Assembly (NCBI GenBank): GCA_023213315.1
Contig: JAKCPI010007974.1
Coordinates: forward strand, 1 to 64,000
Reading direction: 5' to 3'
Length of the DNA stretch: 64,000 nucleotides
Source of the DNA: Euborellia annulipes
Lineage: Eukaryota > Arthropoda > Insecta > Dermaptera > Anisolabididae
The notes beneath the pieces are model-generated. The model ran no database searches, had not been told where the DNA came from, and saw only the letters and a list, made by a program, of their open reading frames with translations. Positions 33,710 through 42,831 of this stretch are shown piece after piece (positions within the stretch are counted from its first letter, which is position 1; each line of letters starts with the position of its first letter). The translations under genes were made by a program, and so were the position numbers.

Positions 33710-33882
33710 CACACACACACACACACACAGACAGACCATGTCGCGAAAACCACTTTTTTGGATTCAGGGGACCTCAAAACGTGAAGATCCATCAAAATCT
33801 CGACATCGAATTTTTGACATGAATCCAATACTTTCTCTCTCTATATATACTAACATATATATAGAGGTAAGAGAAAGTAATA
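33154..33882 (+). mobile_element. Hp family, complete copy with expanded microsatellite
   Basis: Both terminal hairpins are intact. The internal (CA)n has grown to about 76 bp (33653-33729), the longest in the window. It abuts the preceding copy. Confidence 0.88.
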
Positions 33883-34579
33883 GATTTGACTTTGAAACTA
33901 TAGCCTCTGGGAATCAATCGACCTGGAGATTAAATAATATTATCTTTATTTTTTCAAGTATTTTTTTATTTATTTTGTTTATTTATTGTTTATTGGTTTA
34001 TTTTTTCTGAAATATTATCAAATTGAGTCCACTTTATTATTTTTTTCCTTTTTATAAAGCCCCAGGGCGAGCAGGATTATTATATAAATATTTTTCTTTT
34101 ATTTTTACTCATATAATATAGAAACAAAACAAAAAAACAAAAAAAAAAACCTCACGACTTTTTTTCCTGAGCTTTCAAATATTTATTACTGACTATGTAG
34201 GCTACGCAGTGGTTGGGAGGGAGCTGGTCTCCTCCCTCAACAAAAATAATTCCAAGTTTTCTTTAATTAATTTTGAATTTACTTTGTTAAAAATACTACA
34301 AAGTTTTGGGAATGCACTTGTTCATTATTTAGCCTGTAGATTTTATTAAATATTCATTCTTTACATCTGGACGTGTGTGCTTTTCACCAAAATGGGATTT
34401 AAAAAATAAATTATTCTAATACGCCTGGGAATAAACTAAAAACGAAAAGGTTTTATTTCGTATAGTGAAAGAAAATTTTTTATTAATGGATATAGAAGAG
34501 AGTTTATGATTCAATCAAAACTTGAGCCGCTGAGAGCCTGACTGTCACCCCCCTCCCTGAATCCAAACATATATGACTA
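33883..34579. other. No gene recognised
   Basis: AT-rich unique DNA. Confidence 0.4.
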
Positions 34580-34745
34580 GATTGGCAGCCTGGAAAAAAA
34601 TCAGACAAAAATATAATCAATCTTTATCCAAATATTTATTGCCGACGTTTCGGACGCAAGTCGCGCCCATCCTCAGGACAATCGGTAGTCAATAAAATAC
34701 AGATGGCGTATTTTTTATATTAACAATATAAAAACACAATTCATG
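34580..34745 (-). mobile_element. HHR half element
   Basis: Related in opposite orientation to 61614-61800: both share the HHR, an AT spacer, GGCTGCCAA and, on the other side, ACAGATGGCGTATTTTTT-type sequence. Only one arm of a fold-back is present. Confidence 0.65.
34643..34677 (-). ncRNA. Minimal hammerhead ribozyme motif, intact
   Basis: CUGAGGA (34670-34676), an extra U, stem II GGGCGC/GCGUCC (6 pairs including one wobble) and GAAACGUC with a legal GUC cleavage site. Upstream AUUGUC pairs with downstream GGCAAU as a 6-bp stem I. Palindromic ACGU serves as the dimer stem III. Confidence 0.78.
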
Positions 34746-34827
34746 GGTGTGCGATGCATTGTTTTTGACTGTAGGCTATATATATTTGATAGCACTCATC
34801 GACGCCTTTCGCATTCTTTTTTTTACT

Positions 34828-34944
34828 CCCATTTGGTATCCAAATGGCTTAAATAAAATCATCGGACTGCCTGGGGTCCGAACCCGCGTTTTCGGTATAG
34901 AAGGTAGACACATTACGTATATATTTAAGCCTGAGGCGAGAAAA
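34828..34944 (-). mobile_element. SINE-t 5' part
   Basis: GGTATCCAAATGGCTTAAAT, CCTGGGGTCCGAACCCGCG (B box complement) and a degenerate A box region ending AAGCCTGAGGCG. Confidence 0.75.
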
Positions 34945-34945
34945 T

Positions 34946-35302
34946 AAGCTTTTGAACAAAATCGGCCCAATAGTACTACTACTTTACTGAAGTACTTTTT
35001 CAGTTTTTTTGATTTTCTTAAAATTCGCTCTAACGAAAATTCATAAATCAACTATTTTTTAGATGCTCTTTAAAATGAATTTCAGTAAAAATTTTCATGA
35101 AAATTGTTTGAAGAACACTTTACTGATGTATTTCAGATTTTTCAAATTCACTTTCCGGCTCTTCCTCCCATAGAGCCAATGTTAAATCCCCTTATGGGGA
35201 TTTGTATGTTAATTTCGATTCAAAAGGGGGTCCCCTTTGGAACTTTTTACACATTTAAAAAAAATATTTCCAATTCTTATGAAATTTTGTATTTATTTAG
35301 GA
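34946..35302 (-). mobile_element. Hp-B copy, left part (continues at 37188)
   Basis: AAGCTTTTGAACAAAATCGG, AGTACTACTACTTTACTG and GGGGTCCCCTTTGGAACTTT, up to TGTATTTATTTAGGA, where an HHR element inserted. Confidence 0.8.
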
Positions 35303-35359
35303 GGGTAAAAATGAGAAAAGCAGCTAAGGTTATTTGTTTATTCGATTAATTCACACAGC

Positions 35360-35394
35360 TGACGTTTCGGTTCCCTGTTTGAACCATTCTCAGA
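35360..35394 (-). ncRNA. Hammerhead-like motif, one core change
   Basis: CUGAGAA (G8 to A), an extra U, stem II GGUUC/GAACC and GAAACGUC. AGCU/AGCU gives a short stem I. It is likely inactive because G8 is catalytic. Confidence 0.55.
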
Positions 35395-35503
35395 GCTATA
35401 ATCATACATATACAAACGATATCAGAAATTATTCCAATTATTACAATCAATAGAAATTCAAATTATATTTTACCTAGCGAAAAGTCATTATGAAATCGTC
35501 ATA

Positions 35504-35729
35504 GTGGATTTTATACATTGTTGAAAAATTCTTATATAATAAATATCCTGGTCGTCTCACACTGGCTATATATTTATTGTATAAGAATTTTTCAACAATG
35601 TATAAAATCCTTTCATAATGAAAATATTCATCAGATAAAATATAATTTGAATTTCTATTGATTGTAATAATTGGAATAATTTCTGATATCGCTTGTATAT
35701 GTATGATTATAGCTCTGAGGATGGTTCAA
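35504..35729 (+). repeat. 226-bp direct duplication, left copy
   Basis: Matches 36835-37060 base for base apart from a few changes (GTGGATTT against GTGAATTT; CTGGCTATA against CTGGGTATA). It ends inside an HHR motif (CTCTGAGGATGGTTCAA), exactly at the edge of the LTR element. Confidence 0.85.
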
Positions 35730-35883
35730 CTATTCAAGAAAATTAGAAATGAGTTCAATTTACGATATGTTTTGTCAGAATGTTTTTATTGAATAATCTT
35801 TTAATTGACAAACAAAAATTCATATGACAACTGTCGTTATCAAAATCAAAACATAAAACACAAACATTAAGCGAGCCACTACA
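35730..35883 (-). repeat. 3' LTR of the mini LTR element
   Basis: On the minus strand it begins TGTAGTGGCTCGC and ends GAATAG, near-identical to the 5' LTR. Confidence 0.85.
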
Positions 35884-36639
35884 CTTAGCTAACTTTCCAA
35901 ACTTGCTGTGATACCAACAAATTTTTTTCCTGCCAGAACTTGAAGATCTGTTATATCTTCTTTCTTGCGAATTAAATCGGTAGGGGCTTCTTCCGCGACC
36001 AAGTTGAGCGACCCGCAATGTTAAATCCTCCATTTGGCTTTTAAGTTGATGCACCGTAGTCAAAAGACTATTATTAACTTCGACCGTTTCTTGTGGCTTG
36101 ATGGGAGTAATTTGAGAAATAGCCGTTTCTCCAACAGTTTCACAAATCTTATCCGCCATTACTACCAATCGGTCTAAAGTGTCACCACTTGCCGTTAAAA
36201 TAGTTCTTACTTGATTCGGCAAACGCTGCAACCATAACGATTTGAGCACCTCTTCACTGATCTTTCCAGCTGAAAGCTCCTTCATTTCTCGAAGAAGATG
36301 GGAAGGCTTTTTGTCTCCCAAATCAACTTCGGTTAACAACCGCTGCAGCTTTTTTTGTTCTGACTCAGAAAAGCATTCCTCCAATCTAGCTTTGAGAACA
36401 GAGTACATATTTTCAATAGGAGGAGTTAAAATAATGTCGCTCACCTGCTGCAGAATGTCACTTTCAATAGCGGCTACTATATAATGGAATTTAGTAACCT
36501 CTGAGGTGATGCCGGCTGTTACAAATTGCGACTCTACCTGACAGAACCACAATTTTGGATTCAACTTCCAAAAAGGAGGCAACTTCAAAGAAACTCTTGC
36601 TACTTCATTTCTATTACCGAGCTGTTGTTGTTCGGCCAT
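35755..36639 (-). CDS. Truncated Ty3/gypsy-type Gag polyprotein
   Basis: A 294-codon frame starting at ATG 36639, shortly downstream of the primer-binding site. Residues 20-32 (LPPFW...LWF) and the following alpha-helical region (about 30-170) match the capsid-like Gag of arthropod Ty3/gypsy retroelements, which assembles particles and packages RNA. Residues 241-253 (CWYH...FG..A..C) are the start of the family's C-terminal zinc-binding motif. The frame then crosses straight into the 3' LTR: residue 253 is encoded by the first codon of the LTR, and residues 254-294 are LTR read-through, not Gag. Protease, reverse transcriptase, RNase H and integrase are all absent. The frame is open up to the deletion, so loss was recent or the frame was kept. 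If expressed it could at most give a Gag without a complete zinc knuckle. No sign of domestication beyond the open frame. Confidence 0.85.
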   Translation of the reverse strand: MAEQQQLGNRNEVARVSLKLPPFWKLNPKLWFCQVESQFVTAGITSEVTKFHYIVAAIESDILQQVSDIILTPPIENMYSVLKARLEECFSESEQKKLQRLLTEVDLGDKKPSHLLREMKELSAGKISEEVLKSLWLQRLPNQVRTILTASGDTLDRLVVMADKICETVGETAISQITPIKPQETVEVNNSLLTTVHQLKSQMEDLTLRVAQLGRGRSPYRFNSQERRYNRSSSSGRKKICWYHSKFGKLAKCSGSLNVCVLCFDFDNDSCHMNFCLSIKRLFNKNILTKHIVN

Positions 36640-36659
36640 TTCAATAAAAGATCAACCTT

Positions 36660-36673
36660 CGTCGGGGTCACCA
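36660..36673 (-). other. Primer-binding site
   Basis: The minus strand reads TGGTGACCCCGACG just inside the 5' LTR. TGG complements a tRNA 3' CCA. The same site is common in arthropod Ty3/gypsy elements (from memory). I cannot name the tRNA with certainty. Confidence 0.75.
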
Positions 36674-36678
36674 ATTAT

Positions 36679-36834
36679 AACTATTCAAGAAAATTAGAAA
36701 TGAGTTCAATTTACGATATGTTTTGTCAGAATGTTTTTATTGAATAATCTTTTAATTGACAAACAAAAATTCATATGACAACTGTCGTTATCAAAATCAA
36801 AACATAAAACACAAACATTAAGCGAGCCACTACA
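36679..36834 (-). repeat. 5' LTR of the mini LTR element
   Basis: Direct repeat of 35730-35883. It contains AATAAAA-type sequence near its middle on the minus strand, a possible polyadenylation signal. Confidence 0.85.
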
Positions 36835-37060
36835 GTGAATTTTATACATTGTTGAAAAATTCTTATATAATAAATATCCTGGTCGTCTCACACTGGGTAT
36901 ATATTTATTGTATAAGAATTTTTCAACAATGTATAAAATCCTTTCATAATGAAAATATTCATCAGATAAAATATAATTTGAATTTCTATTGATTGTAATA
37001 ATTGGAATAATTTCTGATATCGCTTGTATATGTATGATTATAGCTCTGAGGATGGTTCAA
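36835..37060 (+). repeat. 226-bp direct duplication, right copy
   Basis: See 35504-35729. Here the HHR motif it enters is continuous with the rest of the fold-back arm. Confidence 0.85.
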
Positions 37061-37080
37061 ACACGGAACCGAAACCTCAG
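37045..37080 (+). ncRNA. Hammerhead-like motif, altered cleavage site
   Basis: CUGAGGA (37046-37052), an extra U, stem II GGUUC/GAACC, then GAAACCUC, where G16.2 and the palindrome are lost. Stem I AGCU/AGCU is kept. Confidence 0.6.
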
Positions 37081-37187
37081 CTGTGTGAATTAATCGAATA
37101 AAGAAATAACCTTAGCTGCTTTTCTCATTTTTACCCTCTTATTAATACAACATCTCATCTCTTAATTGTTTATGTATTTATTTAGGA

Positions 37188-37392
37188 TTCTCTATTGTGT
37201 ATAAAATCTCAAAATATGAAATTTTCAAGCAGTCAACATTTAAAATACACAGAGCCTGTGGAAATTTTGAATCAACTGACTTTTTTACTTTTTACTTATG
37301 AAATGCATGTGGTACTAAGGTGCTCTGGAAAACTAAATATATCTCGACACAAAAAAATCTGCTGTGCAACCATCACACCAGATTTTTATTTG
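37188..37392 (-). mobile_element. Hp-B copy, right part
   Basis: Continues the copy at 34946: TTCTCTATTGTGTATAAAAT, AAGCAGTCAACATTTAAAAT, AAGGTGCTCTGG and a shortened terminal hairpin (AAATCTGCTGTGC...CACACCAGATTT). Confidence 0.75.
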
Positions 37393-38468
37393 TATTTTCG
37401 AATGTCGCCAGCGTTTGTATTTAGGCTTACTTGTAAACAAATCCTTTAAGCCTTATTTATTCCATTAAAACGTGAGTAATTATTGAGCACTAATTCGTAC
37501 TCATGCTATATAATAGAGCACAGAACAATACAAACACCATGTAAGAGTTATAAAAGCAATCAAATAAGCTACGTTTCAATTCACTTTAAAATAGATCGAA
37601 ACGTGTTCAATAGTTTTATTTTCTTTCACTACAATAAAAATAATTTGAGAGATAGCGTCGTCGGATATTCAATTGGTTCTCATCTAATGAGATTTATATA
37701 CTCGGCGAGTGGCATGTCTAGGAGCCGTTAGCGAAAATCTACTCAATGAAAATTACTTAAATACAAGTTTGTTTTCCTATAGCGTTGGCCACGTTCCAAC
37801 TTAATAGCTTAACTTTCCCAAGGGGTGGGGAGGCATTTTTACCTGAGCAAGAGTTCCCCAGGGATCACTTGATAGTGCGTGACATAAATACGAGTTCGCC
37901 AATTGGCATTGGTGTCTCCCAAGACGACAACGAGGCCGTCATCATCATCAAATCGGATGATCGTCCTCTGCCCTCCAAGTCACGTTCTCTCCTGACCTCT
38001 TTCCATCTGCCTCTTCTGTCTCAATTAAATAAAAAACAAAAGGTTTTTTTAATATAGATATAGGGGTTTCAGACACGGAAGGGCACTTCTCAAGCACTCA
38101 ATAGGCTTAATTAATATATTTTGGGGGAACTGCACTCTGCACAGCATTCGCCCCCCCCCCAGGTTTGCTTAAGAGGAGGGGGCGAGAATTTTGGATTCAG
38201 GCGAGAGGGAGATGCAGTGGCGCATTCAAAGAGGGGAGAGTAATGCGGATAATAATGAACGGTAAATGATAAGTAGAGAGCGAAACAAAGCCTCTTATTT
38301 TCGGAAAAAAGTCGCTTTAAAAGTCTCTTCTTTTTTTTTACCCGAATAGTCGGTAAAATGTCTCTTTTTGGCAAAAAAAGTCGCTGTCAATTTTAACAAT
38401 TAATAATGGATGAGAAAATAATAGAAATTTGAAAGCATATCTCTCGATAACCGAAATATGGTAGAGTT
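37393..38468. other. Unique segment, no gene established
   Basis: It contains a 90-codon frame at 37785-38057 (plus strand, MATFQLNSLTFPRGG...). Its composition is protein-like (charged, few homopolymers), but I recognise no domain and see no splice context or second copy. It could be a stray exon or chance. CATCATCATC and poly-C tracts are also present. Confidence 0.3.
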
Positions 38469-38562
38469 CATAGGCGTAGCCACGGGGGTTTTGGGGGGTT
38501 CAAACCCCCCCCCCATTGGACCCAAGCCATGACTAGATATTTAAGCTCTATAATGCAAAATA

Positions 38563-38604
38563 CTTTTACTCTCTATATATTTCATATATAGTGTAAGAGA
38601 AAGT
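38563..38604 (+). mobile_element. Hp family 3' hairpin fragment
   Basis: ACTCTCTATATATTTC and GTGTAAGAGAAAGTAAAA form the family's 3' terminal hairpin. Confidence 0.65.
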
Positions 38605-38742
38605 AAAATATAATAATTTTCTCTAGCTTAAAAAAAAAAAAAAAAAAAAAAAAAATTAAATAAAACGCAAAAAATTCGAGAAAATTCAGAATTTTCCCAT
38701 TGAAAAGAATTGATTTTTGTTATGCTTTATAAAAAATTAAAG

Positions 38743-38852
38743 CGCCCTCGGGGCATGGCGTAGAGGTTAGCGTGCTAACCTCGTATACCAAACGTCGCGG
38801 GTTCGGACCCCAGGCAGTCCGATGATTTTATTTAAGCCAATTGGATACCAAA
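38743..38852 (+). mobile_element. SINE-t, left part (continues at 39121)
   Basis: Head with A box (CATGGCGTAGAGGTTAGCG) and B box (GGGTTCGGACCCC), body to TTGGATACCAAA, where a LINE fragment was inserted. Confidence 0.9.
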
Positions 38853-39087
38853 CAGAACAAAACAATTTCATTCTTCCTTTGTCCCCATGACCTCCCGTGA
38901 TTGGAACAAGCTCCCTGCGTCTATCTTCCCCAAAACCTACAATCTTCAGACTTTCAAGTCTAACCTCAACAGGCATCTTCTCAGTTCCCGCAGTTGAGTT
39001 TCCCTTTATGCTTCTTTTGTTTTATTTTCTTCCTGGCTGCATGTGACTATTGGTCATTATAGGTCTTCGGACCTTATGCACCCATTC

Positions 39088-39120
<33 letters not shown>
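38853..39120 (+). pseudogene. 5'-truncated LINE: reverse transcriptase C-terminus plus poly(A)
   Basis: The frame reads ...SRDWNKLPASIFPKTYNLQTFK...LNRHLLSSRS and stop (to about 38997). This WN.LP...FK..L..HL pattern is the usual end of the protein encoded by many LINE clades. A 3' UTR of about 85 bp and an A run of more than 30 follow. It inserted in the middle of a SINE-t copy. The 5' end, with the catalytic domain, is absent, so it is a dead retrocopy. The clade cannot be fixed from this piece. Confidence 0.85.
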
Positions 39121-39125
<5 letters not shown>

Positions 39126-39265
39126 TTAAATAAGAATGCCTGGACCACATATATGTATATTTATCAATAACGGATATCGTTTAAAGTCTTAAATGGCCTG
39201 AGTTGCCGAAAAGACTGTGTGAATGTGAGTGTGAGTGTGAATGAGAAAAAAGTGTGAATGTTTTT
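39121..39265 (+). mobile_element. SINE-t, right part
   Basis: ATGGCTTAAATAAGAATGCC, GAGTTGCCGAAAAGACTGTG and the GTGAGTGTGAATGAGAAAA tail. Confidence 0.9.
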
Positions 39266-39833
39266 AAGAAAAAAAAAAAAAAAAAAAAAAAAATTAAAGC
39301 CGCTTAAAATTGATTAAATCTCGCAATGAAAAATAATAAAAATTATTATATAAATAAATTTTTTATTTTTTTTTTTTTAAATAGGTCTGAGATAGGAGTC
39401 TGGTCAAGAGAAACACATAGAGGGACACCCCGGTATTTTAGGCCCATATACATAATATTAAGAGATTTGCATTATTTATTGCCTGATACGGGTTGATTGA
39501 AAAATTGCGGCACTTAATTAAGGGCGGGCCCGAGCCACCTCGAGGGGGGGTCCAGGGGGGGGGCTAGTCATAAATTTCATTAGACGCCTTATACTGCCTT
39601 ATATAGTCGGGGTGGGGTGGGGGGAGGGGGAGAAATAATTCTAAACCCCCCCCCCCCCCCCCCCCCCCCCATCAAAAATTTCTGGCTACGCCTATGGTAG
39701 AGTTATTTAAAAATTTAATTAAATAAATAAAAAAAATATAAAGTAGAAGTTAAAATTTTGCTGGAACAGATCGTTAAGGTTATGGATATGGAGAAAATAC
39801 ATACCAGCGGTTTCTTTCCACATTTATTTTGGC

Positions 39834-39869
39834 AAATATTTCGGAATGCCTACGCAATCCATCTTCAGT
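39834..39869 (-). ncRNA. Hammerhead-like motif, intact core, AUAU stem III
   Basis: CUGAAGA (39862-39868), an extra U, stem II GGAUUGC/GCAUUCC with one mismatch, then GAAAUAUU. Stem I is short (3 bp). Confidence 0.6.
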
Positions 39870-40105
39870 GCATCAAATTAAACATATGTGGAGCGTGTTT
39901 TAATGAAAAATTTTTTTGTCATATCCATAACCTTAACGATCTGTTCCAGCAAAATTTTAACTTCTACTACGAGCTCGTCCAAAATCCGAAGAAATGGACT
40001 ATATTTTGAGAAGATTCAAAGGACATATAAAAGGCAACGTGGGCAACTTGACAACACTTATTACAAAATCATTAACACACGCTCCACATATGTGTAATTT
40101 GATGC

Positions 40106-40142
40106 ACTGAAGATGGATTGCGTAGGCATTCCGAAATATTTG
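40106..40142 (+). ncRNA. Hammerhead-like motif, intact core, AUAU stem III
   Basis: CUGAAGA (40107-40113), same stem II as its partner, GAAAUAUU. Stem I UGCA/UGCA (4 bp). The cleavage triplet AUU is permissible (NUH). Confidence 0.62.
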
Positions 40143-40236
40143 CAAAATAAATTATTTTAATGTGGAAAGCAACTCGCTGTATATTTTCTCCATATCCATA
40201 ACCTTCAAAAAATTTAATTCTATTAGTACAAAAGTA

Positions 40237-40365
40237 AAAATCTGATGTGACTGGTCGCACAGCTTTCTCTTACCTTCGATAATTGAAAGTTGTGTTCTGT
40301 GCTTGTCTTTTGTGTCGACATATATTTAGTTTCCGCCAGTATATTAGAATTGATGATGTAAAGCA
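40237..40365 (+). mobile_element. Hp family 5' fragment
   Basis: AATCTGATGTGACTGGTCGC, a shortened hairpin and GTGTCGACATATATTTAG to GATGATGTAAA. Confidence 0.75.
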
Positions 40366-40456
40366 CCCACCTCGGGGCGCGGGTTTGGACCCCAGGCAGT
40401 CCGAAGCTTATTTATTTAGATCATTTGGATACCAAATGGTATAAATAAATCAAAAA
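40366..40456 (+). mobile_element. SINE-t fragment
   Basis: B box GGTTTGGACCCC, CAGGCAGTCCGA and TTGGATACCAAATGG. The 5' head is missing. Confidence 0.75.
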
Positions 40457-41555
40457 GCATATTATATTTAAAAATTTGAAAAAAGTCAGTCATAAAAGAA
40501 GCTTTTTTCAAAAAACAGTCTCTGAAAGACAAAAAAGCTCCATAAAAGTCGTTTTTGAAAATCACAAAAAAACGTTTCTTTTTGTGAGATCAGTGGAGAT
40601 ATCTAAGAATATCAGGAGAAGTCTCAAAATCGACAAAAGTCAAAAGGTCGGCTCTCTAATGATAAGGAGGGATTTTTAGGCCAAATTTATTCCACTGTGT
40701 AGTCTAAACGCCTCCCTTCAGGACTAATGTTGTTATCAATACATTAACTCTCCCTGGTTTCGTCATTTTGTCGAATTTGGACTTTCAATTTCATTTTCGT
40801 ATGATGAAACCAGCAGAGGCGGATTAATGCAATTTTGTCAGGGGGGTTTATTTTTTATTTTTTTTTATTTAAGGACTTTGAGGGCATCTATGGCCATTTA
40901 GACCCCTTTCCTATTTATTTAAATTGATTGGTAACAAATTCAATTGAAATTAAAGAGCGGAAATCATAATTTCTTTAGATTACTAGTTTTTATAATAATA
41001 ATTTATCATTCAATATATTTTTCCAAATTAGAATTAATAAAGAACTTTTGTATTTTTTAAATCATAATATTAATATTTTTTTCTGGTCAAAGGAAGGGGG
41101 GAGGGGGGGGGGAGTTCGGGTTCCTCGCTTGGTGTCAAAGAAAATAAAAAATAAATTTTTTCTTCGTTACCATAATGAGTTTCTAATTAAAAATGATTTC
41201 TTGTCATTCCCCACCACTCTCTTCTTTCAAAGACATTATTACATTAATGTAAACATTTTATACCTGTGGCTTGCGGGCCACAGAAACTTCCATTTGTTTG
41301 TCGTAAAAAAACTACTAAAAGAGTTTGAACAAAGGGCGCTGACGGTCACCAAATAAAACCACTTGTTACGAAATCAGAAAAATAAAATACTCCATTCTGG
41401 ACGTGTTATGGCATATTATTTTCCACTGAACAAGTTTTATTTTGCTATTGACACTTTTTCATAAAATTATTTGAGGCATGACATGGAGAATTTTGAATAG
41501 GAAAGCCGAGGCGGCTGCTCCTATCTTACAAGGGAGGTTAAGGGTTAGATAGTTT
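40457..41555. other. No gene recognised
   Basis: CAGAGGCGGATTAATGCAAT near 40813 matches, inverted, TTGCATTAATCCGTCCCTG near 54945, so one end of a hAT-like element is present. The other end was not found. ORFs (40476-40679, 41048-41356) have no domain. Confidence 0.4.
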
Positions 41556-41625
41556 TTTTTTTTTTAACACACACGTTTTTCTCACTCACACACACATACA
41601 CAGTCTTTTCGGTAGAGCCAAAAAA
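41556..41625 (-). mobile_element. SINE-t 3' fragment
   Basis: Tail complement: CACACACACATACACAGTC then TTTTCGG. Confidence 0.55.
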
Positions 41626-41896
41626 CATTTCATTGTCATTGTTAGAGCCACTGTTAAACACTTTTCGAACTGAAAAATTTGAATTACGCTCTTACCCAGT
41701 TCAGGGCATCAGGAGAATGATATTTTTCAACAGAAAATACAAAAAATGATTTTTGAAAGTGGTGCAAGTCCATTTGCAGCCCTTAAATATTGTTTAGTCA
41801 AATTCGCCTAAACAAATTTATATAACCAAATTACTTATTGATAAATCAATAGAAACCTTCACCGATTTCATAAAATTTGCCTAAATTTTTAAATTA
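41626..41896. other. No feature recognised
   Basis: Unique AT-rich DNA. Confidence 0.4.
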
Positions 41897-41904
41897 ACAG
41901 ATAT

Positions 41905-42166
41905 CAGGGGCGTATATAAGGGGGGGGGCCGAGGGGGCCCGGGCCGCCCCCGAAATTTTCCAAACACATATACATATATAGGGATATACAGACATCAGCG
42001 CAACAAAATTTTCCGCAGGATGGAAAACTTTGGTTCCGCAAAGTAAATAATGTTCCGCAAAAAATTTCGTGTGAAAAAAAATTTAGTTTCTTAAAAGAAA
42101 AATTTTCCGCAGAAAAATTTTCAGTTCGCCCCCCTCCCAAAAAAAAAATTTCTATATACGCCCCTG
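41905..42166. mobile_element. hAT-type MITE
   Basis: TIR CAGGGGCGTATATAAG and TATATACGCCCCTG, with a perfect 8-bp duplication ACAGATAT (41897-41904 and 42167-42174). The overlapping minus-strand ORF spans the whole MITE and is not a gene. Confidence 0.92.
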
Positions 42167-42174
42167 ACAGATAT

Positions 42175-42831
42175 GCTAACCTTTCATTTTCTCGAAACAA
42201 TAGAAAATAGACTTACGTCACTTTCAAAATAAACGATCCATTTATAGGTAGGAGAGCGTAAAATTATTCCTTTTTTTTTGTTTAATAGAATATTTTACTA
42301 TTTAATTACAAAAGGGTTGTTTATATTAGGTTCAAATTAATTTGTAAACATAGGTATAATTTAAAGTACTTCTAAAATTAGGTAGTAAAAAAATAATAAA
42401 AAATAATTGCCAAGCTTTCATAGGCATGGTCAAAAGTTAGTTTATTCATTCGAGCCTAATTGTACACAAAAGAGCGAAGTTATTTCGGTTGAAAAAAAAA
42501 AAAAAAAAATTGAAACGAAATTTAATTCTTAATCAGAGAGAACTTGGTCAAAAATTCACAACTATCGATTAACAAAAAAAAAAAAAAAAACAAAAGCTCC
42601 TGACACAATACTTGTTAATATTTTATTAGACACTTTGTTATTTTTATTCTGCTTTCGTAATTCCGGCTCTCGAGGAAGAGAATAATTTTGTCCCTGTGTT
42701 TAAGAATTATGGAAATCATAAATTTCAAACAAGAGAGCGTTTTTTTTTTTTTTTTTTGCTGCAAGTACATAAAAAAAAAAGATTAAAATATTTATTGAGA
42801 TAATTTTTTTATTTCTTCTTAAATGCTTTTT
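42175..42831. other. No gene recognised
   Basis: AT-rich with A and T homopolymers. Confidence 0.4.

Larger units (their letters stand above)
35730..36834 (-). mobile_element. Gag-only mini LTR retroelement (Ty3/gypsy-like)
   Basis: Two direct repeats of about 155 bp (35730-35883 and 36679-36834) flank a primer-binding site and a gag frame. The element is 1.1 kb; autonomous relatives are several kb. Everything from the Gag zinc-binding region through pol to the 3' LTR is missing, including any polypurine tract. It is flanked by a 226-bp duplication where a 4-6 bp target repeat would be expected. It is non-autonomous. Confidence 0.85.
35303..37172. mobile_element. HHR fold-back retroelement with 15-bp target duplication
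   Basis: A perfect 15-bp duplication TGTATTTATTTAGGA (35288-35302 and 37173-37187) marks insertion into an Hp-B copy. Ends GGGTAAAAATGAGAAAAGCAG and its complement are inverted. The right side has an extra tail (TTATTAATACAACATCTC), as at 11.5 kb. Arms contain HHR motifs at 35360-35394 and 37045-37080. Its interior holds a gag-only LTR element flanked by a 226-bp duplication. A partial copy lies at 51899-52112. Confidence 0.88.
38469..39696. mobile_element. hAT-type element expanded by nested insertions
   Basis: TIR CATAGGCGTAGCCA and TGGCTACGCCTATG with a perfect 8-bp duplication GTAGAGTT (38461-38468 and 39697-39704). Low-complexity C and G runs lie near both ends. The interior holds an Hp fragment, a SINE-t copy and a LINE fragment. 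No transposase frame. Confidence 0.88.
39776..40206. mobile_element. HHR fold-back element, AUAU type
   Basis: Ends AAGGTTATGGATATGGAGAAA and its complement (40185-40205). Each arm carries an outward HHR (39834-39869 minus, 40106-40142 plus). A second inverted pair (about 39741-39790 against 39918-39975, CTGGAACAGATCGTTAAGG) shows an earlier rearrangement. ORFs in the arms are palindrome readings. Confidence 0.75.

Noticed and set aside
35755..36639. Host (domesticated) gag gene
   Set aside because: It lies between two LTRs with a primer-binding site, and its last 42 codons are LTR. There is no evidence of an independent promoter or conserved C-terminus.
38743..38810. tRNA gene
   Set aside because: A and B boxes are present, but the sequence is one of many SINE-t heads, without a proper acceptor or anticodon arm, followed by a SINE body.
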